Shown one piece after another: positions 44,883 through 55,623 of a DNA stretch of 64,000 nucleotides. The DNA is from Chloranthus sessilifolius. Taxonomy: Eukaryota; Streptophyta; Magnoliopsida; Chloranthales; Chloranthaceae. The position numbers and the translations under genes are program-made. Numbering within the stretch: the first letter of the stretch is position 1; every line of letters begins with the position of its first letter. The notes under the pieces were generated by a model. That model was not told where the DNA came from and did not search any database. It saw only the letters and a program-made list of their open reading frames with translations. Location of the stretch: the NCBI GenBank assembly GCA_021018995.1, contig JAJIZI010000024.1, positions 124,001 to 188,000 of the forward strand. Direction: 5' to 3'.

Positions 44883-45492
44883 CACTGTTGTCATATGCGA
44901 TCGCATATGCCATCAGAAAGGGCTGGATCGCATATGCCATAAGTATGCCATCGCATACAATTGTATGCCATGGCATACTATCGCATATATGATAGTATGC
45001 CATCGCATATAGTGTATGCCATGACATACTTCTCCAACATTGATATATATATATTTTTAAGGCTTTTAGGCTTCCCCAAGCCCTATTAATAGGGGGTTTC
45101 TCTTCCTAATGCATACCACAATTCTCAAAGGTATGCTTTGGATATCTTTCCTTCTCTTTTGTATGGTCCACTTTATTTTTGTACTAGTTGGACTTATTTT
45201 TTATATTTCCCTTCTAACTTGTGGGTTATATACTTATATTATATACTTTAATTTCTAATTCTCGACACTACAAAATTAATAGAGCATAAAATTAACACAA
45301 ACATATTACTTTTCAATATGGGGAACTTTGGGAATTTTTGGGGATTTTTTGGGATTTTTTTTGAATTCTTTTGATTTTTTTTTTCTTTATTTATTTATTA
45401 TTATTATTTTTTTATGCCATGGCATATGTGACCCGCATATGCCATGGCCCTATGCCATCGCATAGGGTCGCATATGCCATTTGACTTCATTG
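44883..45492. mobile_element. 610-bp non-autonomous hAT MITE
   Basis: TATATAGC at 44875-44882 and 45493-45500 is an exact 8-bp duplication. The ends CACTGTTGTCATATGCGA and, inverted, CAATGAAGTCAAATGGCA resemble the ends of hAT-2. GCATATGCCAT- and CGCATATGC-type palindromes fill both subterminal zones, as in hAT-2. There is no coding region. It lies in the RadA intron between exons c and d. Confidence 0.9.
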
Positions 45493-45500
45493 TATATAGC

Positions 45501-46319
45501 TAAACATAAATTTTGGGTTTGTGAATTCTACTTTTCCTCATCTGCTTTGTCCTATGTGCTGGACAGTCTGTAAAAATTAGTAAAAGACATATAGAAGAAT
45601 TTGGGGACCCGTTTCGAGTGGAAATGATTTTTTAATGATTAGGAGAAGTTTCCATTTACATAAAAGATAACTTTATATCGTTAAGGCTATACTATTATTT
45701 GGTTTCAATTTTTTCCATATTCTAGCATTTTCAGATTTTAGGCAACTGTGAGAAAACCATCTAGAATGATATTTCTTCGTCCTGCAGAGGTCTGAGTTAT
45801 TACTGATAATTAAAGGCCAACTTTTCAAGCCATGTTGGTAGGTGGTGTGGACTGTGGACCTTTTTGGTTGATTGCCAATTTAGAAATGAGTTGGTGTTTT
45901 ATACACATCATATTCTAGTAGGCATGTGAGGCCTGGCTTGTAGCTGGCACCACATGAACGACTTTATTGTTTCCACTTGTATTGCTAACTTTGTTGTTTC
46001 CACTTGTATTGCTATCCCAAAACATGATGGGGTGAAAGTTGAAGATACCTGTTTTGATCCCCTTATTGCGGACTGTGTTTAGTACAAAACAAAAAATTTG
46101 CATGCCCATGTGTTATTTGCGGACAACATGCAAAATTATTATTAAGCCACGGTTAAATGAATCATGTGTTTCTGTTAATTTCCACAATATTTGCAGCACA
46201 TATCCGTATTGTTTCATAGCTCATTCATAGGATTTAAGGACTCTAACTTGATCATTTCACTTAAGCGTACTACATGTGTGTGGGACCCACTTTAACCATG
46301 AAATTTTCTTTCTTGTCAG
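45501..46319. other. End of RadA intron c-d
   Basis: Single-copy-looking AT-rich intron. A duplicated 30-bp segment (CTTTGTTGTTTCCACTTGTATTGCTA, two copies at 45963-46017) is the only structure noticed. It leads to the TTGTCAG acceptor of exon d. Confidence 0.6.
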
Positions 46320-46475
46320 CTTGGTGTATTTGAAATGTCACAGTTGGGTCTGCAAGCTGTCTCAAATTCCAGTGAATTATTCCTAAGTGAGAATTACTCG
46401 GATTCTGAGGTTTTAGCTGGACTTGCTATTGCTGTAATTGTTGATGGGTCGCGTACTTTTCTTATTGAGGTTCAG
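46320..46475 (+). CDS. RADA: RadA exon d: LGVFEM to LIEVQ segment
   Basis: This exon encodes 52 residues from LGVFEMSQLGLQAVSNSSEL to the end motif FLIEVQ. It matches the RadA region linking the RecA-like core to the Lon-like domain; bacterial RadA has ELGVFAM, EVSNPSAIFLS and LLVEIQ here. The acceptor is TTGTCAG and the donor is GTATTG at 46476. SNSSELFLSENYSDSE is the usual variable acidic stretch. The reading frame is fully open and in phase 0. Confidence 0.92.
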
Positions 46476-47392
46476 GTATTGTTTCCTGTGCCTTTTTTTA
46501 TTGACATCATCCTTTTATTATTCTTAAGGATGCATTCAGTCTAAGTTGTTTCATTTTTTTAAACAAGGTAATCTAATGAAGTCAGTAAAAATATAATATA
46601 TATATATTTTTTTGAAATTGTGTATCCTTTAATGACAGAAATGGTAAATCTTCTGCCAAAATCATTTTCGTGCTCAACATCACCGTCAAGTAAATTATTT
46701 TTTTGTTTATCTTCCTTACCCTCAGACTGTGACAAAGAAATTCTTCTCTTTTGACATTGGGTCATAGTTCCCACAAATAAAATAACACAAAGAGTAGGAT
46801 AAAATCAATATTCTATAAATAGTTCCCACAAAATAAAATAACACAAAAGTAGGATAAAGTCAATATTCTATAAAATAACACATATAGTAAATCTCATGCC
46901 ACCTTCGTTGTTGTCATCATCATCATCCTTAAGTAAATTATTTTTTTCATCTTACTGACAGTTGGACTCTGACAAAGAAGAAAATCTGCCTATTCCGCGT
47001 CTTCACTCCTCTTTATTCACCTTCATGTTAGTTTACTCATGCCTTGAATGAAAGTGTATTTAGTGTTCATAAGATGTCTGGAAAGTTTTATATGAAATTA
47101 TAACATAATTTAACTAAGTAATTAACTAACATTATAATTTAATGAATAGTTGATAGCCATCTATTCTACCTAGTCAAAGGTCCTCCCACCCCTTGTTGGC
47201 CACTCACAAGGATTTATCCCTAGTGACTGGTACATGTGATGCGTGGGTGTTGAACGTAGCTGGGGACTTAGTTGGGTGCTCTAAGAAGCCGGATACCCTG
47301 TTATCCAATCATGTTACCACTGTTCACATTCCTAGTGCATGTAACCTTACATATTTGATTTGGAAATCGTAACAAATATGAACCATGAGAAT
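46476..47392. other. Start of RadA intron d-e
   Basis: AT-rich intron with a short near-duplicate of ATAAAATAACACAAAGAGTAGG around 46778-46870. No coding homology. Confidence 0.55.
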
Positions 47393-47565
47393 CAAGGATC
47401 AAAATATCGGGTAAAGTTTAGGTTTCAGGCATGACCGAAACCGAAAATTTGGACCGAAATTTCGGCCGAAAACTGATAATTTGGCCGAAATTTCGACCGA
47501 AATTTTGAGTCCCATACAAAATATGACTGAAATTTCGGTCATTTCGGCCGAAATTTTGATCCTTG
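47393..47565. mobile_element. 173-bp hAT MITE
   Basis: The ends are CAAGGATCAAAATATCGG and, inverted, CAAGGATCAAAATTTCGG. ATGAGAAT at 47385-47392 and 47566-47573 is an exact 8-bp target duplication. The interior is a series of CCGAAATTTCGG-like palindromes. The terminus differs by one base over 13 from that of hAT-1 (CAAGGGTCAAAAT), so it is probably mobilised by that family. Confidence 0.92.
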
Positions 47566-48681
47566 ATGAGAATTATAACAACACACATTCAAGTCTTTAT
47601 GTATATAATCTTTGTAAAACTTTGTGCTTTATGTACATACATCTCAAGTTACAAATTATAAGCCTCGTATTTTAATTTTAGAACACATTTTCTTTAGTCT
47701 TGAATCTCATATCTTATAATCGTCTTACATGGTTCTAACCATGGTTGTCAATCGCTTACAACGCATGATACGATATGTGATATCATACTCGGTACCATAG
47801 AAAATGATACGTATCTATGATGTTTATCTTTTTTTAGCCGTATCTTACTTTGCACGATACTATACATTAGGATGCGTTGCGGTACGATACAAACGATACA
47901 TGTGATTTCAATTATAATTAGTTTTTTATTTGGAAAACAAATTCTCACTTATTTATCCCAATTCTAAAAATAAAAAAATATATAAAAAAAGACAAGAATA
48001 AAGAAAGAAGAGGAAGATCTCTATGAGAAGGAAGAGAATTAGGAAAAAAATGATAATATACCTCCTAACGAAGATGCTGATGTTGCTATTGAGACTTTTT
48101 TAAATAATTTTTTAAAAAAATTTTGGGGATTAAAAACTGGTAATGTCAAGAAACATATAGAATTTTTTTCCAGTAGACGTTGGGACTTGAAAGACACTTC
48201 ATATAAATATACATTGCACACTTATACTTGTGCAGCTATAGGATATCTTTTCTATATAGTTGAAAATTAAGTTTATGATTTTATGTGACTGGATGTTTAT
48301 TTGCACTTTATAAGTCAATTCATCAATTTATTTGATTTAAATTCTAATTTCTATTGTGACAGATGATGGAATGAGCATCTTTGACACCTGGTATTTCAAA
48401 AATGAACATAGAAAGGTGTGGACCCATAATCTAGGTGAGAGAGGTGCACGCTTAGGCGTTTCGGGAACGTGAAATGTTGTAGAAATTCAAATTATCAAAT
48501 TCAAAATTTTTTTTTTGGTTCGCAGCAAATAGTGGTTTGACTATACTACTTACCCTACCTTAATTCTGGTTCAATCTTCTTTCATTCCCTCCATATGTTG
48601 AATGGAAGTCGCCAAAACCGTATAAGAAGTGGAATACCATAGCAATGATCAATTGAAGAAGAAAATAAATTGCTCGAATAT
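47566..48681. other. Intron sequence with a possible hAT fragment
   Basis: CATGGTTGTCAATCGCTTAC at 47741 looks like a hAT terminus and is followed by GATACGATA-type repeats to about 47900, but no matching right end or duplication was found. The rest is AT-rich, ending in AATAT directly before chromovirus A. Confidence 0.4.
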
Positions 48682-49773
48682 TGACGCGGGACAACGACCC
48701 TAAAATGCGGAATATGATTTAATGAAGATTTTGCCGAAATTAAATAAATTAATTTAAGTTTAATCGCAAAATTATCTTTGATACCTTAGGGTTTGCAGAA
48801 TTCTGATGGGTAGATCCAGATAGGGTCCAATCAGATGCGCAAGTACTTTAGAGTCGAGGCGAGATCGGCCTAGAGATAGTATTGTAGCTTTTCTAGGATT
48901 AGGCACTCGTCTTCGGTCCGATGGAGATTCGCGAACTCCAAATTGGGTTGTTAAAGGGATTTACGGTTTGTAAAGGCCTATGACTTTTAGATCGGTTTAT
49001 GATTTTGGAAAAGGTATTGGCTTTGTGTGGTTTAGGGTTTCAAAAGGGTTTAGGGTTTTGGGGATCACAAAGAAGAAATTAGGCTATGGTTTAGAGAAGC
49101 ATGCAGAGATTTAGGGATATCAAATATAAGCAAACCACGCAAATCAACAACAATAAGGAAAATATAGTGGAATCACTCCCTTGGTCTCACACCAAACCCA
49201 TCTCAGGCACAGATTACTCAAGCATAAAAGCATTCAATAATCAACCATCTCCCTTAATTACATTGTTTAAAAACCTTATATTGGAGGTCTCACAATAAAA
49301 GAAAACCCTAAAACGAATATTAAATAAAAGACAAATAAACTCTTGAGACAAAAGTTCGAAATTAAACTCCTAAAATAACTAAAATTCTAGGCGCGATTTC
49401 GATCGATTGAAATTCAAATTCGATCGATCGATTTGAAATTTCGATCGATCGAATTAAAAATCGATCAATCGAAATATCATATTTCTATGAAAATTGCCGT
49501 CAACATTCGATCGGTCGAATTTGAATTTTGATCGATCGAATATATGATTCGAATCAAATATCACCTCGTAACTTGATATTTCGCTGACAATTGACGGTCG
49601 AAAATTTCGATCGATCGAATTTGAATTGATCATCGAATTTTCTCGCTCCCTCAATTTTCGTAATTTTTCAAAATTTTCGTCTTCGCCTAGATCCGACTTC
49701 CTTCCTTGCTTTCTTTCTTCCCAGAGAAGCAAGGTCCAATCAATCAATGTCCATGTAAGTGGCGTCCCCGTCA
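48682..49773 (-). repeat. 3' LTR of chromovirus A
   Basis: Minus-strand ends are TGACGGGGACGCCACTTA and ...CCCGCGTCA. The U3 region (49395-49640) contains about eight TCGATCGATCGA-type palindromes upstream of a weak TATA candidate near 49282. The pol frame crosses into its first 34 bp. Confidence 0.95.
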
Positions 49774-50276
49774 ATTCCCCTGGACCAAAAAGGTTTCATC
49801 ATCAATGAAACACGTTCGTGGTAGATATCTAGCAGGTCGAGGTTCAAGCGGCGAGCTTCATTCTCGTGGACCCAAGTGTTTTCGGACCCCGGTTTGCCAA
49901 CCCATTTAACCAAGTATTTTTGGAATCTCCCGTCATGTGTAGAGACGGCATGATCGTTAATTATATCATATATCTCATCTGATCTCTGTCTGCTTGGGGA
50001 AGGAAGAGGTATAGGTTGCAAAGTTGGATTAGAGCTGGGACTAGGAGGTGGCTGGAGTGGGTTTTCTGGAGGTGGGGTGAAACTGAAGTAAGGAACCAAA
50101 TCCTCCACATTGAACGTTGAACTAACCCCTGTACCTGGAGGAAGCTCAAGTACGTATGCATTAGGACCACTCTTAGCCAAAATTCTAAAAGGTCCAGCAC
50201 CTTGAGATTGGAGCTTCTTTGCGGATCCCGATGGGAACCACTCAAGCCTAACCTGAACCATCACATAATCACCCAC
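49740..50276 (-). pseudogene. Chromovirus A integrase tail and chromodomain
   Basis: This is in the same frame as the integrase core above it but separated by a single stop at 50280-50282. The text VGDQ-like GDYVMVQVRLEWFPSG, then GPFRILAKSGPNAYVLELPP and STFNVEDLVPYF form the integrase C-terminal SH3-like fold. The chromodomain FQKYLVKWVGKPGSENTWVH follows. The last codons, DGDATYMDID, lie inside the 3' LTR. Confidence 0.92.
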
Positions 50277-50282
50277 GTTAAA

Positions 50283-51260
50283 TTATTTAGAACTCCTGTG
50301 AGCATCTGCAGATAACTTATATTGATTGTTGTTTGAATTAATTTTCTGTTTAATTTCGGCATGCAAACTATGAATATGTTGTGCAAATGCATCGACAGAC
50401 TCTGACACTCTATGGGATGCAGACATGGGGATCAAATCTAATGGGGTCCTAGGCCTATGACCATGCACTACCTCAAAAGGACTCATGCCGATGGACTTAT
50501 TGACAAAATTATTATATGCAAGCTCAGCTGTGGGTAAGATGGTATCCCAGGTCCTAACATGATCATCGACAAGACTACGAAGGAGATTCCTAAGGCTCCT
50601 ATTGGTGCTTTCGGTTTGGCCATCCGTTTGAGGGTGGTAAGCAGTTGAGAATTGGAGTAATGTGCCCATCATGTGCCAAAGGGTCTTCCAAAAATAACTC
50701 GTAAATTTAACATCCCTATCAGACACAATGGTTTTGGGCAACCCATGAAGCCGTACTACCTCCACGAAAAATAGTTTAACAATATGAGACGCATCGGAGG
50801 TTTTGGAATAAGGAATGAAGTGGGCCATCTTGGAAAATCGGTCCACTACAACATAGATGGAGTCGTGCTTCCTAGGGGTCTTAGGAGGTCCAAGCATGAA
50901 ATCCATAGAGAGGTCTTGCCACGGTGTGTGTGGCACTGGTAATGGGGTGTACAAGCCGGTATTTTGTTTGGTCTGTTTCGATACTTGACAAGTACGACAA
51001 TGTTTGACAACCCGAGCGACATCTCTCATTAGGCTAGGCTAAAAGAACCTATCCTCTACGAGCGCAACAGTTTTATTACGCCCGAAATGTCCGACTATCC
51101 CTTCAACATGTAACTCCTAAATGAGAAAGTCACGCAATGAAGTGCGAGGGATGCAAAGGCGATTTACCTTTAAACAAGTATCCATCCTAGATGGTGTACA
51201 CGGAGTGTGTGCTGGTCGGGTTACTAAGGAGATTAGTGTACTCAATCCCAAAATCTGGGC
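50283..51260 (-). pseudogene. Chromovirus A integrase core
   Basis: The open frame at 51029-50283 begins at the second half of the HHCC zinc finger (HCRTCQ). The catalytic triad is complete: Asp in LSMDFMLGPP, Asp in TIVSDRDVKF and Glu in DGQTESTNRS. PFEVVHGHRPRTPLDLIP is the usual post-core motif. Upstream, to about 51260, the zinc finger start and linker are interrupted. Integrase joins the cDNA ends to the target. Confidence 0.92.
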
Positions 51261-51271
51261 ACACGGGGTAC

Positions 51272-52693
51272 TCATCCTTTAGTCGTTCGAACCCAACGAC
51301 CTCGGTGCTCATAGTGCAAAGTCGCCACTCGACGATTAAGTGCATCAGCAGCCCTATTTTCAGCACCGACCTTATACTTTAACACGAATGTGAACCCTTG
51401 AAGGTACTCAACCCACGTCGTGTGCCTTGGGTTCAACTTCTTCTGTGAAGCAAGAAAGCGTAAGGCTTCATGGTCAGAGAATAGCACAAATTCTTGCGGT
51501 CGAAGGTAATGTTTCCAATACTAAAGAGATCGGATGACCACATAGAATTCTTTGTCATACGTGGAGTATTTTTGCTTCGCCTCGTTAAGTTTTTCGCTAA
51601 AATAGGCCACGGGGTGACCCTCTTGGCTAAGCACTCCTCCTATGCCTACACCCGACGCGTCGCATGTGACTTCCAAGACTTTAGAAAAGTCCGGCAATCG
51701 CATGACGGGTGCACTACTCATTCGTTGGTTGATCTCAGCGAAGGCTTTTGTCGCCGTTTTGCCCCATTTAAAGTCTCGCTTTTTCATGCAATCTGTAATT
51801 GGGGCCATTATGGTGCTAAAACTTTTGATGAACCGACGATAAAAAGTAGCTAAGCCATGGAAGCTGTGGACATCGTGCATGTTCTTAGGTTCGGGCCACT
51901 CCACAATGGCTCTAACCTTTTCAGGGTCCGCAACCATTCCATTGGCCGAGATAATGAATCCCAAGAAGACAACGGAAGGTTGCATGAAAGTGCACTTCTT
52001 GAGATTGGCAAACAACTTCTCGCTCTTGAGGGTTTCACAAACCAGCCTAAGGTGGGCCAAGTGTTGATCCTTGTCGTGACTATAAATCAAGATGTCATTG
52101 AAATAAACTATAAGGAATTTGTCTAGAAACGGCCTCAACACTTGGGTCATGAGTCGCATGAAAGTACTTGGGGCATTAGAAAGCCCAAATGGCATGACCA
52201 TCCACTCATAAAGACCATCCTTAGTCTTAAAGGCGGTTTTCCACTCATCACCGGGGCGGATGCGGACTTGATGGTAGCCACTCTTAAGGTCTATCTTTGA
52301 AAAGATTGTGGCACCAACCATCATATCAAGCATGTCATCGAGCCTTGGTATGGGAAATCGATATTTAACAGTAATCTTATTGATCGCACGGCTATCCACA
52401 CACATGCACCACGTACCATCTTTCTTAAGAGTGAGTAGGGCAGGTACGACACACGGGCTCAGACTCTCTTGGATGAACACCTTCTGAAGGAGCTCATTGA
52501 CTTGTCGAGTCAACTCGGCGTGCTCAACCAGATTCAACCTATAATCAGGCAGGTTCGGTAAGGTAGATCCAGGAATCAAGTCTATTGTGTGTTGGATATC
52601 ACGCAGGGAAGGAAGTTCGTTTGGTAAGTCTTCAGGGAAGACTTCCGTAAACTCTTTTAAAATCGGCTCAATCTCCTGGGGACACTTGCTCAC
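51272..52693 (-). pseudogene. Chromovirus A reverse transcriptase and RNase H
   Basis: RT motifs: [65 protein letters not shown] and [10 protein letters not shown]. The catalytic box is normally YFDDI; here the first Asp is Asn (codon 52097-52099), which should abolish polymerase activity. The thumb [15 protein letters not shown] and RNase H start [20 protein letters not shown] follow. A TAG after VVIRSL (about 51518) separates the RNase H end (SDHEALRFLASQKKLNPRH, ENRAADALNRR), which stays in the same frame. Confidence 0.95.
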
Positions 52694-52710
52694 CGACTCG
52701 GGAGCACTCT

Positions 52711-53703
52711 CTACGGTGACACTACGTACACCACACTCTCATCTTTCGATGCTTTCTCAAACTCAGAAGGGCTCACAATATTAATGGACTTAGAGGACTC
52801 GTCCTTCTTTTCGACGGTGTTGGTCGATGGTGTTTTGGGAGGCAAAGGGTCTAAAGTGATCTTTTTGCCCTTATGCATGAACGTGCATATGTTTGTTTGA
52901 CAAGAAAGAGTTACGTCCATGTCGTAGAGCCATGACCTTCCCAAAATGATATGACCCACATCCATCGGCACCACATCGCACCATAAGGTGTTCGAATAAG
53001 TGCCTAACTGAATCGGTGCACGACACCTTTTTGACACGGGAATGGATGAAGAATTGACCCATGCGACTTTATAAGGTCTCGGGTGGGCTTCAGGTATAAG
53101 CCCTAAGCGGCGTACGACATGAGTTGATATAACATTTGTGCAACTACCGCTATCCTCGATGACCCTACAATTCTTTTCACCAAATCTGGCGTAGGTGTGG
53201 AAGATGTTTTCCCTTCGCCAGTCATCCTTTTCATCCCGTTGAGGCTGTGTAAGGGCACACCTTACAACTAAAGCATGACCAATAACATCACCCTCCTCAT
53301 CACTGGGTGTGTTAACTGGTTCAAATACTTCTTCAACCACTACCTCATCATCATCCTCCTCTCCCTCAATGAAGAGAGTCCTTTGGGGTTCTTTCGTAGG
53401 GCATTGGGTGGCAAAGTGTCTCATCCCAAGACATTTATAGCAATTTACTTGAGAATTAACCCTTGAGGATTCTCTGACTACACCTTTTCCCTTTTCAAAC
53501 TTAGAATTGGTAGGGGCAGGTTGTATAGGTTTGAGAGGAGGATTGAATTGTCCATCACCGGATCGTTGGTTACTATATTGCGGCTCGGTTCTTTTCACCA
53601 CCGTAGTTTTTAAATACCGTTCGAGATCTTGCACAACGGCATAACATCTTTCAAGAGTTTCTACGGGGTGAGAAATCAACTCTTTTTGCAACTCAAGTCG
53701 CAA
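52711..53703 (-). pseudogene. Chromovirus A gag C-terminus, zinc knuckle and protease
   Basis: The 330-residue frame starts in capsid (LQKELISHPVETLERCYAVV), followed by the zinc knuckle CYKCLGMRHFATQCP (CX2CX4HX4C). Then comes an acidic linker and a retropepsin active site, VIEDSGSCTNVIS, with LGLIPEAHPRPYKVAWV and DVVPMDVGHIILGRSWLYD. Protease cleaves the polyprotein. The frame is offset from RT by a frameshift near 52700 and from upstream gag near 53720. Confidence 0.92.
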
Positions 53704-53768
53704 TCTGGTGCGGAATCTAGAGAGTGATTTCAGGGTCTTCCGATACTTTTGCCCTCATCATGAACTCT

Positions 53769-54406
53769 TCAAATTTGGCAATGTAATCGGTCACATGCAT
53801 AAATTTTGCCACCTTGGCGTAAATTTTGCCACTGGTCGAGGAGGCATTGGTAGTATGATAAAGGAATATACTTCTCAGTAAGTTGTTCCTTCATGTCGTT
53901 CCAACGGGTAATGGGAGGACAACCTGCGTTCACCCTAATGCGCTCAACATTGAGCCAGAAAAGTTGAGCTTGACCAACAAACTTCATTTTAGCAAGTCTA
54001 ACGCAATGGTCGTCATTCATGACATACCAATCAAAGTGTTGGTCCATGTCAGAAAGCCAATCGAGGAAGACGGTAGGGTCCATTCTTCCATCGAAAGTCA
54101 GAATCTCAACTCGGACGTTCTTAAGGAGTTGAACTTCGGGTCATAGTCATCTCTACGATGATCCCTACGGTTCCGGTTGTCTTGGCGACCATTACGTTCA
54201 AGGTGAGGATACTCACGCTCTTGGTGTTGATTTTCCAACCCACCTATCGCTTCCAGTTGGTTGATTCGATCACGTAATCTATCATTACCAACTCCTAGGG
54301 ATGTTTGGGCTTGGTCAATGGTATTCAGATGTGCACTAATCGCACCCAACTCTTCTCGCGTACCGTTAAGGGCATTGAGAATCGTACTCGAGTCCATGGT
54401 GATCAC
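53769..54406 (-). pseudogene. Chromovirus A gag N-terminus
   Basis: Two frames: 54406-54098 (MITMDSSTILNALNGTREEL, SLGVGNDRLRDRINQLEAIG) and 54083-53769 (MDPTVFLDWLSDMDQHFDWY, LAKMKFVGQAQLFWLNVERI). A frameshift near 54090 separates them. The homologous region of chromovirus B on the plus strand (60433 onward) begins the same way, which supports the start. Confidence 0.88.
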
Positions 54407-54525
54407 GAGGTCTATTAGGGTTCTAATATGGAATGCAATATGGACTCACAAAAACAATGCAATAAAATAAATATGACAAGCAAAGATTCCCTAACCTAGA
54501 AAACCTAGGGCTCTGATATCAAAAC

Positions 54526-55618
54526 TGACGCGGGACAACAACCTTAAAATGCGGAATATGATTTAATGAAGATTTTGCCGAAATTAAGAAATTAATTCAA
54601 GTTTAATCGCAAAATTATCTTTGATACCTTAGGGTTTGCAGAATTCTGATGAGTAGATCACAAGTGATCCAGATAGGGTCCAGTCCGATGCGCAAGTACT
54701 TTAGAGTCGAGGCGAGATCGACATAGAGATAGTACTCTAGCATTTCTAGGATTAGGCGCTCGTCTTCGGTCCGATGTAGATTCGCGGACTCCAAATTGGG
54801 TTGTGAAAGGGATTTACGGTTTCTAAAGGCCTATGACTTTTAGATCGGTTTATGATTTTGGAAGAGGTATTGGCTTTGTGTGGTTTAGGGTTTCAAAAGG
54901 GTTTAGGGTTTTGGAGATCACAAAGAAGAAATTAGGCTATGGTTTAGAGAAGCACGTAGAGATTTAGGGATATCAAATATAAGCAAACCACACAAATCAG
55001 CAACAACAATAAGGAAAATATAGGGGAAACACTCCCTTGGTCTCACACCAAACCCATCTCAGGCACAGATTACTCAAGCATAAAAGCATTCAATAACCAA
55101 TCAACTCCCTTAATTACATTGTTTAAAGACCTTATATAGGAGGTCTCACAATAAAAGAAAACCCTAAAATGAATATTAAATAAAAGACAAATAAACCCTT
55201 GAAATAAAAGTTCGAAATTAAACTCCTAAAATAACTAAAATTCAAATTCGATCGATCGATTTGAAATTTCGATCGATCGAATTAAAAATCGATCGATCGA
55301 AATTTCATATTTCTATGAAAATCGCCGTCGACATTCGATCGGTCGAATTTGAATTTTGATCGATCGAATATATGATTCGACCGGTCGAAATATCACCTCA
55401 GAACTTGATATTTTCGTCGACAAATTCGATCGGTCGAAAATTTTGATCGATCGGAATGTGAATTCGATCGGTCGAATTTTCCTGCTCCCTCAATTCTTCA
55501 AAATTTTCCAGAATTTTCATCTTTCGCCGAGATCTGACTTCCCTTCCGCTGTTTCTTTCTTCTCCGGTAAAAGCGGTGTGGTTCGAATCCAATGTTCATG
55601 TAAGTGGCGTCCCCGTCA
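54526..55618 (-). repeat. 5' LTR of chromovirus A
   Basis: TATA candidate CCTATATAAG lies at 55131-55140 (minus). About nine TCGATCGATCGA or TCGATCGGTCGA palindromes lie at 55246-55480, upstream of it. High similarity to the 3' LTR suggests a fairly recent insertion, but scattered substitutions and small indels are present. Confidence 0.95.
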
Positions 55619-55623
55619 AATAT

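Larger units (their letters stand above)
48682..55618 (-). mobile_element. Chromovirus A: full-length Ty3/gypsy retrotransposon, 6,937 bp
   Basis: LTRs of 1,092 bp (48682-49773) and 1,093 bp (54526-55618) bound a minus-strand gag-protease-RT-RNase H-integrase-chromodomain cassette, the Ty3/gypsy order. AATAT at 48677-48681 and 55619-55623 is an exact 5-bp target duplication. The primer site next to the 5' LTR reads TTTTGATATCAGAGCC, a tRNA-iMet site with one G-to-A change. The polypurine end before the 3' LTR is TCCAGGGGAAT. It is structurally complete but every ORF is interrupted, so it is dead as read. Confidence 0.96.

Noticed and set aside
47741..47930. Third complete hAT MITE in intron d-e
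   Set aside because: One hAT-like terminus is visible, but there is no matching opposite end or 8-bp duplication.
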